DNA from: Hesseltinella vesiculosa
Taxonomy: Eukaryota > Mucoromycota > Mucoromycetes > Mucorales > Cunninghamellaceae
DNA length: 64,000 nucleotides
Reading direction: 5' to 3'
NCBI GenBank assembly: GCA_002104935.1
Contig: MCGT01000012.1
Coordinates: forward strand, 558,001-622,000
The notes beneath the pieces are model-generated. The model was not told the origin of the DNA, made no database searches, and was given only the letters and a program-made list of their open reading frames with translations. The position numbers and the translations under genes were made by a program. This document shows, piece after piece, positions 22,012 to 35,058 of this stretch; position 1 is the first letter of the stretch; every line of letters starts with the position of its first letter.

Positions 22012-22826
22012 TTCAACGACAAAGAGTGAAATAAAAACCAAGGGTTAATTTAATTTTATACGGCAAGTGTGCGTATCACCACCTGTTGAAAATGTTTGAC
22101 GGATCGAGGGACTGCACTCTTGGATTCTGAGGCCTGTTGATTCGGTGGAATCTGCTCGAGGGACACATCCTGGTTTTTTATTGGTTAGACGTGGTTGGTG
22201 AGCGAGAGTGGAGGGACCGTTATGCACAGCGTGATGCTTGCATCAAGTAGTCTTGCCAAACCTCCCAGCATCGGAGAAGCGAAATGCCATGGTCGCTGGA
22301 CACACCGAAGGAGGCACGAGGATGTGGTATATTCCATTTATCGAATCAGCCCTATAGCCGTTCACGCGGGAGATGGATCCTTTGTGGACGACTTGCATGC
22401 TTGACGACCAGCAGAGAGATCTCATTGGGCGTGTTTTCCATCCAGTATTGGGCCCTCGCCAGTGATGTACAAGCTTTGTTTTGCTACAGCTTTTCTTGTC
22501 GACGATTGCAATTCATATTTCACTCTTCTGGTTGTAGAAAAATATAAAACACAGTGGCCGCGGAAGTCATTGGAGATCAAAAGAAAAAATAAAAACCTGA
22601 TCAAATGGATTTTTTTTTTATGGTGAGGTGCCGCGCCTGATTTGGAAAATTTTCAGTGAGAAAAAGATTCAAGAGGCGACAGCAAAAATGCATTGACCCG
22701 GTGGAGGCTCCAGGAAAAGGTCTTAATTTTTTTACTTGTTCTTTTAAACAAAGAAAAAACTTTTTTTTCTCTTATCTTTTTCCTCTCGTTTTTTTACCAT
22801 TCACACAAGTCCTCATTTTACATAAC
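22012..22826. other. Spacer, no convincing gene
   Basis: About 0.8 kb between PMT4 and the glycine cleavage H gene. Several short open frames on both strands between 22195 and 22547 have no recognisable domain. T-rich leader before 22827. Confidence 0.5.
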
Positions 22827-23497
22827 ATGTCTCTCGCCATCCTGTCTGCTCGCATTGTCCGTTCCTCTGCTCCATTGACCCAGGCGGCTTCCTTCTCTGC
22901 CTTCCGCACCTACGCTAGTAAGTTTGAAGCAAAACCCCTGTTCATTCCAAGCTGACTGCTCTTTTTTGCACACAAACTAGCCAAGAAATACACTGCTGAA
23001 CACGAATGGGTGTCCGTTGAAGGTGGTGTTGGTACCATTGGCATCACTGACTTTGCTCAAAAGGCGTTGGGTGATGTCGTGTTTGTTGAATCGCCTGCCG
23101 TCGGTGACGAAGTTGGCAAGGATGGTAAAGAATCGTCGACTTCAAGACAGTGTACCCGTGTTCTCTCTAACTTCTTTCTTTTTTAAAGAACAAATTGGCG
23201 CTGTCGAATCTGTGAAGGCTGCCAGCGATATCCTGTCTCCTGTGAGCGGCGAGGTGGTTGATGTCAACGAAGTGTTGTCCAGCGAGCCCACTTTAATCAA
23301 CTCCAACCCTGAAGATGATGGTAAGTTTTAAAGGATAATGAAAAAAAGAACGAATTCAAGGATGGCAAAGAGACACGGCACTCACTTTTCTTTGTATAGG
23401 TTGGATCGCCAAGATCAAGTTGTCAGACGAAGCTGAATTGGAATCCTTGATGGACGAAGCCACTTACAAAGCCCACTGCGATGCTGAAGAACACTAG
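22827..23497 (+). CDS. GCV3: Glycine cleavage system H protein (lipoyl carrier)
   Basis: The lipoyl carrier of the mitochondrial glycine decarboxylase complex. It shuttles the aminomethyl group between the P, T and L proteins. Four exons (22827-22917, 22981-23124, 23189-23320, 23400-23497) give 154 residues. A Ser/Arg/Ala-rich presequence of about 30 residues is followed by [32 protein letters not shown], and the lipoylation site ESVKAASD with its lysine at about residue 88. Then come [14 protein letters not shown] and a terminal [20 protein letters not shown] helix. All family landmarks are present. An AATAAA is at 23521-23526, just before a decayed gene fragment. Confidence 0.97.
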
Positions 23498-23577
23498 AAA
23501 CACCCCTGCCATTTTTTAAAAATAAAAGAAAAATATAACAATAAAAAAGAAAGACGTTTAAAAAAAGCACTACTTTT

Positions 23578-23738
23578 TTTTGGCTTTCAAGCAAGCGATG
23601 GCCGTGCAAAAGTTGACAGGGCGCACTCGCACAAAACAAAAAAGAAAGGAGCCGATGAGCAGCCAATCATCGCCCTCGCACGGACAGCCCAGCAGCGAAT
23701 AGTACGTGACGCCAGGTGCTGATGCCATGCAAGTGTAT
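23578..23738 (-). pseudogene. Decayed copy of the 3' end of the SWP1-like gene
   Basis: On the minus strand this stretch resembles the last about 110 bases of the SWP1/ribophorin II-like gene at 26236. Bases 23593-23628 match 26256-26290 (shared core AGCGATGG, TGCAAA, GTTGACAGGGCGC). Bases 23695-23738 match 26297-26337 (shared ATAGTACG and CCAGG). Between them is an extra block of roughly 60 bases. The reading frame is broken. It is 2.6 kb from the intact gene and in the same orientation, suggesting an old tandem duplication. Confidence 0.55.
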
Positions 23739-24060
23739 GCACGCACAAATGGAAAGGCACTTTGATTTTTTTGCCTACTGTTTTGATCCAGGCTGAACCA
23801 TTAGAAAGCGGGATGAATAATCTTTGAGACTCCTGCATTCGACCAGTTTCTGCCGGAAATAATTTTTCCGTTTTGGGATGCGCTGCTGGATGAATGACAA
23901 ATTTTGCCAAAAACAGAAATTCTGCCTGTCAAAAAACTAGTGCATGAACATGACCAAACCCTGACAAATCCTGCCAGTTGTGTCGTATAAATATCGTATC
24001 GCCTGCCATTCTTTTTTTTTCAACTACACTACAAATCAAACACCTATACAAATCCAAAAT
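23739..24060. other. Promoter region of the old yellow enzyme gene
   Basis: A spacer of about 320 bases. It contains a TATA box (GTATAAATA near 23985-23993) and short GACAAAT/CTGCC-type repeats upstream of it (near 23889-23975) whose meaning is unknown. Confidence 0.5.
23985..23993 (+). promoter_or_regulatory. TATA box of the old yellow enzyme gene
   Basis: GTATAAATA about 70-76 bases before the ATG at 24061. Strong TATA boxes in this window occur before this gene and before the three secreted-protein genes, which suits inducible expression. Confidence 0.6.
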
Positions 24061-25421
<1,361 letters not shown>

Positions 25422-26235
25422 ATTCCAGTTTTCTTCTCTTAGATCTGCACTTTTCAATAAAAATATCGTTGATTTCATTTATACATCACTTGGTTTCAGA
25501 AAATGGGTTTGCCTATGATGAACCCAGATCCAGCGTCCGACGCTGAAGGTTGATCTACTGTAAGCGCCAGCTGATTTTTTTCTGTTTTTGCCAACGTGCT
25601 GCACGGAGACTGAATGCTGTTATTTGAAACCCGCTCCCCAAATGCTGCACAGCACTTTTGAGTGATTGGAGTGTCGTGACACTTTGAAGAAGTGCGCAAA
25701 TCCATAAATGACAAAGTTACTGAAAAGTGCAAGTCGATTGGTAAAGGTCGCCCAGCCAACGCTTGGCCAGTTTTGTTTTGAAGTTTCCAGCTAAAAAAAA
25801 ATGTAGAAATGGATCATGTTCCTCACGGGACCCTCCAGGCGATTAGATTACACCTACAGCGGTCTAAATGAAATTCATCCCATCTTTGGCATACGACCGA
25901 AGGATGAAAGTGACCTTGATTAACTATGCAACACCCTCAGACAGCAGAGGAAAAGCTAGAAGACTGGCAAGTAGGCATTACAAATGATTTTGCACGCACT
26001 TGACTTTACTTTCTTGCGCACTTTACTAAGATGGTTCGTCCGAAAAACCTGGCAGCCGCCAAAGATGGCGGAAATCCGGTGATTCATGAAAAGTGGCCAG
26101 AGTGGGCTGGATCGTCAAGGTCAGTTGCGTGGCTAGGATGTCTTGGAGCCCTGATGTACCAAGTTGCCCACCATACACACTAGAGAACATTTTAACAAAC
26201 ATAAAATGCACGTAAAAAAAAAACGAATACATTTT
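25422..26235. other. Convergent spacer
   Basis: About 0.8 kb between the 3' ends of the old yellow enzyme and SWP1-like genes. Only short open frames without features are seen. Confidence 0.5.
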
Positions 26236-26799
26236 TTATTGCTTTTGCGAAGCCAAGCGATGGTCATGCAAAGTTGACAGGGCGCGCTGGCCAAAAGCAA
26301 ATAGTACGAGACCCCAGGCACCGACGCATTTCAAGGTGTGGAAGATGTTCCATTCCGTCCAGTACAAATAAAACATATAGTCGGTCACAGCCAGCGCAGC
26401 CACGAAGCCAATAATCCAATGTGTACCACCTCGTTCCTGGTTGCAGAGCCCTGACACCACTGACTTGGGTGTCAATCCAATCAAGGACCACTGAAAATGG
26501 GCAAGAAAAAAAAAAGCGTGAGCTGTGGTTTTGGTTGACACGTCGATTTTTTTGTTTTGTTTTTTTTTTAAATAAAAACAATCGCGAGAATCGCTTACGC
26601 CGACAACAAGCAATAGCCATGGAGACAAACACAAGAGAGCAAAGACTTGAGAAAACCATGCAGAAGGCATTTTTTCAGCAGGGCGGAATTGATGATGAAT
26701 CTCGGGTTGGATGCTAAAAACATCTTCTTCACCTGCAGCCAAAACGCTCGCCACCAGGCAAGTCGACAGGATGATCGCCTTTACTAAACTAGAAGACAT
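26236..26799 (-). CDS. SWP1: Short ribophorin II/SWP1-like oligosaccharyltransferase subunit
   Basis: Exons 26599-26799 and 26236-26490 code for only 151 residues. A signal peptide (about residues 1-21) is followed by a short luminal stretch ending FRPAEKMPSAWFSQVF. About three hydrophobic segments then follow (LLCLSPWLLLVVGW, GFVAALAVTDYMFYLYWTEWNIF, LKCVGAWGLVLFAFG). The FRPxEK start and the YxYWTxxNxFxTLK segment match the C-terminal membrane domain of ribophorin II/Swp1, a subunit of the ER N-glycosylation complex. The long luminal domain found in yeast Swp1 (about 290 residues) and animal RPN2 (about 630) is absent. The signal peptide runs straight into the membrane domain in one exon, so this is not an obvious missed exon. 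It may be a minimal form. Confidence 0.78.
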   Translation of the reverse strand: MSSSLVKAIILSTCLVASVLAAGEEDVFSIQPEIHHQFRPAEKMPSAWFSQVFALLCLSPWLLLVVGVSDSRDCFYLKKKQNKKIDVSTKTTAHAFFFLAHFQWSLIGLTPKSVVSGLCNQERGGTHWIIGFVAALAVTDYMFYLYWTEWNIFHTLKCVGAWGLVLFAFGQRALSTLHDHRLASQKQ

Positions 26800-27709
26800 G
26801 ATGCTTTATAAAAAAATATAAGGAAACTGATGTCAGGGTATGGAAGGATGAAGAAAAACAAAAAAGAGTGGGCCTTATTTTTTTTTCCATTCAAAATTTG
26901 ATGAGCCGTGCTGCAAGCAAATGATTGGCTGGTCGTGTTCCGACAAGCGTAACCGCTGGCCAGGCGCTTTGCTTTATTATTTTTAGGAAAGAATATTCAA
27001 AAGCTAGGCAACTTTTCATACCGAAGTAGTCGTGAAGCTAATAGGGATAAGTAAGAGAGACTAGGCCTTGGCGATTGTGTTGTGCAGCAGTGGGTCGATC
27101 CTTCTTGGTTATCTTGCTTGGCCACGCGACGGACTTCCAACATTTTGAGAGACTTCCCTCTTACAGGATGTGTTTGGGAGGTTGGGCGGCCACTGGTTCA
27201 GCCATATCGAGCATGCTGATGGTTCCAACATTGCCAGAAATATTTGGTTCTAACTTGGCCGATATGGCACTGTTTAAGCCGACGTGGTGGATGGACGGGC
27301 ATTCGCGTCATTCAAGAAGGGAGGCTAGTGCCTGAGGCGGATGTTCTTTGGGTGAGGGCGACTGGTCGACTGAAAAGGGTATGGGGCTGGTTGGTAGCGA
27401 TTTGGCGCGAAGAAGTAGACAGAGGAGGAAGTGCTGGGTTATTTATGTGAGCTCTGTTAGCACCAGCCAAAGGGGGTTGTTTTTTTTCACGACTCGCTTT
27501 TGCTTTAAAAAAAAAAAAACCACGATGGTTTAACAACGATGGAATGAGATGAATTGCAATGCCAGAGCGCTTTTCAAGGTTTGAATGATTCCTTCCTATT
27601 GAATGATCATGTCTTCCTGCTTGTGCATGGGGGAAAGATCAACATGCTTTGCCTTCCTCGGTTTTCCTCTGACAGAAAATGGATGAATGGGGGTGTCATT
27701 TTATTCAGG
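26800..27709. other. Spacer, no convincing gene
   Basis: About 0.9 kb between the SWP1-like start and the SWD2 stop. The GC-richer part around 27060-27450 has short open frames on both strands without domains. Confidence 0.45.
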
Positions 27710-29061
27710 TCATTCGTCTAATAAGCCGTCTTGATTGGAAGGTTCCCACATTGCCTATTTGTGCGTAAGAAAAAAAAAAAAACGAATGAGGCAAGCGCCG
27801 TTCTCAAGATGGAGGCGACGTACAAACTCAGTCCCGCCAGAGACCATCATCATGTAGACAGGGTTGAAGCCAAGCACATGAACACCAGAAGCTGCATGCA
27901 AGGACGATTGACTAAGGATGGGTATCTCGCTATTAGTATCCTCCAAATCCCACACGCGGATCAGACCATCGGGGCCACCCTCCAATGCAAATTTGCCGTC
28001 GGGGGTCAAGGTGACCTCTTCGCCAGTAGTTGGACCTCGGGGTTCAACAGATTGCAATCGTTTCTTTGGCGTACCATTATACGCGTCCAAAAGCCAATGT
28101 CGGCCAATGGCAGATGTTAGCAATAAATGTTTACCGTCATTGGTAAATTTGACACTCGTCCAGGGCATCGAAGGTTCTGGTGTGGACCAGGTAGAAAATG
28201 GCCCCTACGTTGTTAAAAAAAATGAGCAAGTCTTTTGCCTCTAGCATGCCGCGTTGACTTACAGCGCTGTATTGTCGGATATCATAGACAAGAATACCAT
28301 TGTCACCAGTGACCACAGGAAACACCATTCCAGCAGGGTCAATACTGGCAATCGGCCTTTTGCCAGGTGTGAGCATGCCCTAAAATAAATTGGAGAGAAA
28401 AAGGTCAGTGGTCCTGGGCCTTGCTAGGATTTCGCTTACCTGACATGAGCTTGAGCGCATATCCCATAACCTCACAGTGCCATCCAATGATGAGGATAAA
28501 AACTGGTCATTCAGTGTAGACATTTCCAAGGTGATCACCCTGTTTGAAAGAAGAAATCGGCTGGTGAGCATGATTCAGGTCAAAGAGATCGGCAAGGTCG
28601 GCATACTTGTCGGTGTGTCCTTTAAAATATCGAATGTACTGATTATTGTGGAGAGACAAGTAGCGCAGGGTGTCTAGTATTAAAAAGAGGCTGAGTCTGC
28701 GTACATAAAAAAGGGAGAGAGCCTACCGTCTTCTTTGGTGGAGGCATATACTACGCACTGTTCATCATGGTTGAATCGAACAAGACCAACGCCATACTTT
28801 TTGCTGTACAATGTTGTTTTCAATCTGTCATAATAATGGGAAGATGAGCCATAGGTAGCATAGTGCATATGAACGAGGGACGTACGATCCATTAGTGCAG
28901 TCATACACGCGTATGCTTTCGTCTTGGGCGCTAGTGGCACAAAACTGTCCAGAGTCGTCAAAGGACAGCGACGTCATGGCAACCTTTGGGTCTTTAAATA
29001 TCTTTGAGGGTTTGAATTCAGAGAGTAGATTGGCATTGATCGGTAGGTGCTGTGGGTCCAT
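27710..29061 (-). CDS. SWD2: WD40 protein Swd2/WDR82 (COMPASS and termination factor)
   Basis: A nuclear WD40 protein of the Set1/COMPASS H3K4 methyltransferase; in yeast it also serves the cleavage and polyadenylation factor. Seven exons: 28886-29061, 28727-28824, 28607-28673, 28440-28539, 28263-28379, 27824-28204 and 27710-27754, giving 327 residues. Diagnostic stretches are TLYSKKYGVGLVRFNH, DTLRYLSLHNNQYIRYFKGH, QFLSSSLDGTVRLWDMRSS, GPFSTW and FTPDG-like TLTPDGKFALEGGPDG, in the same order as in WDR82. The last exon (AMWEPSNQDGLLDE) corresponds to the MAFWLP end of the human protein. It is divergent from the E2 gene. Confidence 0.94.
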
Positions 29062-29288
29062 GCTGGCAACAAAAAAAAAAAAAAGAAGAAGAGGAGCGGA
29101 TCTCCAAAAAAAATGTGACTTTTTGCCATTGCCGCTGAAGCCCATTGGCTCGGCCGTCTTTGGAAAAACAGCAGCAGGCAGGTTTCTGTCTGCTTCCGTT
29201 GTCTTCTTTTGTTTTTTTTTCTTTTTCTTTTCATCTCTTTTTACTTCTTCCCTTTTTTTATTGTTTGGAAAAATAAGACTTATTCAAC
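29062..29288. promoter_or_regulatory. Shared divergent promoter SWD2/UBC4
   Basis: A 227-base gap between two start codons on opposite strands. The UBC4 side is strongly T-rich (29200-29262). No TATA box is seen. Confidence 0.5.
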
Positions 29289-30332
<1,044 letters not shown>

Positions 30333-30688
30333 AACTTACCTTGTATACTCGTCTTTATGTGTGGCGTCGCATGCTTTTTTTTTTTTCTTTCTTTTTTTTT
30401 AAAGGTGGATTTTCTTTATTCCAACAGTCTTCTTGACCTTCCCCATGTCCATCTTCTCCCCCTCCCATGCCCCTCTTATTTCCCCCCACTTTCCCTTTTT
30501 CTGCTTCATGTTTTTTTTCGTATATCACCTTTTACATAAAGCTGTCAATAAAGAAATGAAACCAATGTAACCAGTTGGAAAGACACTATTCACAAGCGAA
30601 AGTGGCGAAGAAAAGAAATGAAGGGTGTGAACTGCGGAGTCCACACTGTTTTTGGGCGGGGTTTATTATTTTTCAAAGACCGGGGAAA
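30333..30688. other. Convergent spacer
   Basis: 3' regions of UBC4 and the NmrA-like gene, including a pyrimidine-rich stretch at 30369-30510 and the AATAAA at 30547. No gene. Confidence 0.5.
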
Positions 30689-31862
30689 TCAAACACGAGG
30701 CTTGAAAGTATTAGCATTTTCTTGGAAAAATTTGCGCAGAGGTCGACAGGGCAAGGACGTGATCATAGGGGCATGAGGTACACAAATACTACTAGACGTT
30801 TGGGCAACCCAATCAAAATAGTCCAGCATGGTTTGAATTTGCGTGGCTACGAGAAGAAAGAGAAGAGATGAGCGATGGATTTTTTTTTTTTTTGCTTCTG
30901 GGCATTTTTTTTAGAGTGAGCAAGGAGGTCTACCGGTGGGTGCAGAAAGGACTTTGGAGCGATATTCATAGGTTTCAAGATTGTCGCGGTAGATTTGAGC
31001 AAATTCTTGTTTGAGACGAGCATCAAACCAGATATCGCGTTGAAGGTCTTGCAAATAAAAAGCCAGGTCCATAGAGCGGGCCCATTTGTATTCCATCTTG
31101 TTGTAACCCGTGGCCTGGGAGAGCATGTTGACCAGCAATTTTGGGTTCACGGGCTGACTACCTGTCAAGGTGTAGACTTGACCCACGTGATTCTCTTCCA
31201 ATTGGGTACGCCAGCTTTGACCATGCGGCTCCAACACTAGGTGTTCCACCACTTTGCAAATGTCTGAAATATCAATCGGGCACATCTCGGCATCACCTGG
31301 CATCGGCAAGGGCAAGTGTCGGTGTTTCTCAATAAAGGGTGCCCATAAATGGAAATGCTGATGGATCCAATCGGGTCTAGAAAAGTCAAAAAAAAAAAAA
31401 AAAAAAAAAAAGGTCAGTCTTAAGGGCCCATTTTGACAACATTTCGTTTTTTTACCGGAGAATGGTCCATTGGCAAGAGGTGTTCATGACAAGCTCTTCA
31501 ATCTCACCGTAGTGCTTCAATGCAGAATGGGTTTGGGAGACGGCACCAACGTGAGAGATCAGGATGATGGACTGGACGCCAGATTGCACCGCGGTTTGGC
31601 ACAGATATTTTGCCATAGCAACTCGGTCATCTTCATAACCAACAGCAAGTATGAGATGGTCGACACCTCGCATGGCCTTGGAGACCTGATGAGGATGGTA
31701 ATAATCCACGACTTGGACATCCATGCCTTTGCGTTCAAAATTCATGCACACCTTCTTGTCCTTGCAAGTCAACCGGATTTGCTGTCGGATGTCTGGATGG
31801 CGAGCCAGATGCGACGTCAGCGCATAGCCCATATATTGGTCAGCTTCAGTAATCAACAGCAT
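30689..31862 (-). CDS. NmrA-like NAD(P)-binding protein (atypical SDR)
   Basis: Three exons (31456-31862, 30934-31376, 30689-30846) give 335 residues. The fold pattern is that of NmrA/HSCARG atypical short-chain dehydrogenases. Segments are a first strand with LLITEADQYMGYALTSHLA, DVQVVDYYHPHQVSKAM, GVDHLILAVGYEDDRVAMAKYL, VQSIILISHVGA, HYGEIEELVMNTSCQWTILRPDWI and an ICKVVEHLVLEP helix followed by VYTLTGSQPV. The usual glycine-rich GATGxxG loop is replaced by TEADQYMG. Cofactor binding is therefore doubtful, and a redox-sensing or structural role is possible. The active Tyr-x-x-x-Lys of classical SDRs is not evident. Pathway is unknown and neighbours give no hint. Confidence 0.78.
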
Positions 31863-33675
31863 TGGTTCCTGTAATTTTTTTTTGTTGCGGCTTTTCTCTC
31901 TAAACTAGGGTAGCGGGGCTTGGGTCTGTGATTGATCCTTGGTGGTAAAATATAATATTATTAAAAGTGTGGGAGAGAGGGAATAGGGGCGGATGAGTGA
32001 GAGAGAAACAAAAAAAAAAAAAAAAAGAGAGAGAGAAAAAAACGAGAAAGATGCGAAGTTATTAATGCAAACAGCAAGGCCTAAAAATAAAAGAGGGGTT
32101 CGTTCCACGGATGATCTTTCTCACACTTTTTTTTTTAGTGAGAGGGTCTCCTAACCCCCTAGCAACGATTTTATTTTTATGTTCTCGGTGATGTAGTTTT
32201 TGTTATTATGATGTAGTTCATCATTAGAAGTTGACTACATTCTACAGGTAAGCCCAGAAGCTGAAAAATGTTTCTGTGGAGGCGATTTTCTTGGCTGGGT
32301 AACTCACACACCAACTTGAGAAAGAACGGGACCTTTTTTTTTTTCCTTCGTAGACTTGCTGCGCAACAATGCGGCGTTTGGTTATGTTTTTGTTTTGTTG
32401 ATTGAATGTTTTAGGTGCAAAGAAAGAAGGCTCTATAAAAAAAGAATCGAGACATCAAGGGGGGTCCGGTGGCAATGGAACTTGAAGAATGAAATTGGCA
32501 CCCATTGTCACTGTCTAAAAGCAAGCGAGTCCATTTAATTGAATAGGAAAATTTTGGGAAAAGAGACTATCTTTTCAGCTCGTAAAAAAAAAAAAAAAAA
32601 TGAGAAAGGCTGCTTCGCCATTGCCTCTCAATTAATTCACCGACCGCCTCTCCAAGCCAGCTTTGAGCAAACGTCCTCGATCCCAAGGCCGATGTATCAC
32701 GTTGTCAAGGCAACGCATTTTTTCATGGACTACAGCTGTGAACGAACCCCCTTTTTCCATTTGGGTTTGAGCTCAGGTAGAATCGAGGAATCAAAAGGGG
32801 GGTAACTCATCTCCCTGCCCATCAGCCGAGATGCCGATCTTTTTTTTTTTTTTCAAGTCTGCCACGTGCTTTTGTTGGGGTCTGTGTCTTTTTTTTTTTT
32901 TCTTGCCTCGTTTCAATCAAGAACAAATGAAAACCAAAGACAGGGTTTTTACTACAAGCAAGTGGCTGACAATGGTGCAGTTTTATGGTCATCACCTCCT
33001 TTTTTCCTTAACTTGACCTTGGCTTGGCCATGTCAACTCTTCTCAAGTTCGGGCACCCAGGAAAATTAAAAAAAAAATAGGCGGAGGGTTCGTCTCGGTG
33101 ATATCATCTCAAACAGTGGTTTGCATGAATACGAGCTGTGCATGGGCGTTTTGATCAAAATCCCAAGAAAACGACGCCCCTTTTTTCAATACGTCATGAA
33201 GATCCATTGCCGGACGAAAACGTCATTTGTTTGAAACAATTTTATTAAGAATCGAAGCCACTACCATCACTTTGTCGTCATTTCCCTTTTCCATTGCATG
33301 AACCCGATAATGTCTCGAGCCAGGAAATGGTTGAGCATTAAGCTCGATCTATTTTTTTTATGAGTTCTTAGATCGCACGCCCTTTTTACATTTTATCTTA
33401 CTTTATTTTATTTTGATTGTTTATGGTGATCAGGTTGACATGAAAAACACGCTTGCCTGTTTTTGGTCACCTTTTGCAAACTCAAATCTGAACACCAGCC
33501 GCCTCCGATCGGGACCGCTTCCACTTCCAAGAAGTTCATGTCAAGCCAGCCAATCGGCAGAAAGCTCCGCAAAACGCTTATCTTTGTTTTGGGCTTGCTA
33601 GTTTTTTTTCACCCTTCCCTGATTTTTTTTTCTTCTTTTTATTCATTTGAACTTGTTTCAATCAGAGATCCCATC
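31863..33675. other. Spacer, divergent promoters
   Basis: About 1.8 kb between two divergent genes. It contains AG-rich tracts at 32004-32045, an A tract at 32583-32599 and T tracts at 32839-32852. Low-complexity open frames are present, without domains. No gene is supported. Confidence 0.45.
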
Positions 33676-35058
33676 ATGTCCATCGACACTCTTACACAAA
33701 ACATGGGTCACATTCAACTCATTGGCCTAGTCGACAACTTGATCGATTCAACTGATCCTTCTCCATCACCTGAATCGTTCCTGCAAGTCCAGCCATTGCC
33801 CAACAAAGGCCGTGGCTTTGTTGCTTCCCGTCCGATCACCAAAGGCACCCTCATTCATGTTGCTCACCCATTTGCTGCCGTCACCCACCAGGCCTGGAAA
33901 CCCGAAACCTGTATGGGCTGCTATGCCTTCAGCTACCCGAAAACCATGAAGTGCAAAGCCGTCGCCACCCCGCTGGAGGCTCAGTGCTGGCTGGCATCCC
34001 TGGGCTCCGTTGGAGCTCTTGGCAGTCAACGACCTGACCTGTCTTCAGACCAAAAAAAGAAGAAAAAGCGATCGACGCCTCTTCCACCGGCCTCCAAACT
34101 TCAATTACGCCACACGGCGTTTTGCTCAGACACATGCAAAGCTGCCCACATTGATCGCCTGCCTGGTCCGCGCGATGGCTCGGGAGTGCCTTTTCTCTGG
34201 TATCGCTGGCTCACTTGCATGTACCGTCTCGAACACTCAGATCTAATCGTCGCTTCCAGCAAAACATCATCGTCCGTTATAAACGGCCCTTCACCAAGCC
34301 AGTATGACGTCGAGGACGATGACGAGCTCACCGATCTCTTGAATTCTCTCTGGGACAATGCCACACAGCTCACTCTCAACCAAGACGGCACAGATGAACA
34401 TGACCTTACTATGCTGCGCTTGATAGCCTCCTGCATGCTACAGCTCAACCACACTGAGGAAACACCCGACGTCGCTTCACAACAACTGTGGGACATGCAA
34501 GACAACGAGCTTACTGCCTTTCGACACACATACCGTGGGCCACGCTTTGTCACAACCAATGACCTTCTAACCTCTACTCTGCCTGATCCTGTCCAGCATG
34601 CCATGTCACTCTATGCCAAACTGACTCATGCCATGACGGCCGACCACCCTCACCATCACATGCCTCAGCCTCTCACCAACTTGGACCACAAACTCTTCCG
34701 GGCGATCTACTTTCGTGAAATGGCTAACGGCTTTGGCCTCTGGGAACAGCCAACCAGCGGCAGCAGCGATGACAACTGTGAAGAGGACAAGGTCACAGAC
34801 GATCTGGAGCTCCTGGGCTACGGCATCTACCCATCTGCCGTCTACTTTAACCATTCCTGCGATGCCAATGTCACCAAGGTACGCCATGGTCACCTTATGT
34901 ATTTTTATGCCAAACAGCCCATTTCCAAAGGGGAGGAGGCCTGCATCTCCTACGGAAACGTCCAAGCCCCTGTTCAAGAACGCCAGCAACGCCTCCTGTA
35001 TCATTACCATTTTCTCTGTGCCTGCCGTCGATGTGCTCAAGAATCCATCGATATGTAA
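33676..35058 (+). CDS. SET and MYND-type domain protein (SMYD/SET6-like lysine methyltransferase)
   Basis: A single-exon gene for 460 residues. The order is that of SMYD proteins. A SET N-lobe comes first (PLPNKGRGFVASRPITKGTL), then a split MYND-like zinc region (CMGCYAF, then AFCSDTCKAAH after an insert with a lysine run). The SET C-lobe follows with AVYFNHSCDANV at about residue 387 onward and GEEACISYGN, then a post-SET FLCACRRC. The SAM-binding NHSCxAN motif and the catalytic-site ISYG Tyr are intact. It probably methylates protein lysines; histone or non-histone target is unknown. ATG at 33676 is chosen because upstream in-frame sequence is AT-rich leader without similarity. An AATAAA lies at 35157-35162. 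Confidence 0.88.
   Translation: MSIDTLTQNMGHIQLIGLVDNLIDSTDPSPSPESFLQVQPLPNKGRGFVASRPITKGTLIHVAHPFAAVTHQAWKPETCMGCYAFSYPKTMKCKAVATPLEAQCWLASLGSVGALGSQRPDLSSDQKKKKKRSTPLPPASKLQLRHTAFCSDTCKAAHIDRLPGPRDGSGVPFLWYRWLTCMYRLEHSDLIVASSKTSSSVINGPSPSQYDVEDDDELTDLLNSLWDNATQLTLNQDGTDEHDLTMLRLIASCMLQLNHTEETPDVASQQLWDMQDNELTAFRHTYRGPRFVTTNDLLTSTLPDPVQHAMSLYAKLTHAMTADHPHHHMPQPLTNLDHKLFRAIYFREMANGFGLWEQPTSGSSDDNCEEDKVTDDLELLGYGIYPSAVYFNHSCDANVTKVRHGHLMYFYAKQPISKGEEACISYGNVQAPVQERQQRLLYHYHFLCACRRCAQESIDM

Noticed and set aside
27060..27540. GC-richer open frames between the SWP1-like and SWD2 genes
   Set aside because: Frames on both strands are equally long and feature-free; no splice-linked extension was found.
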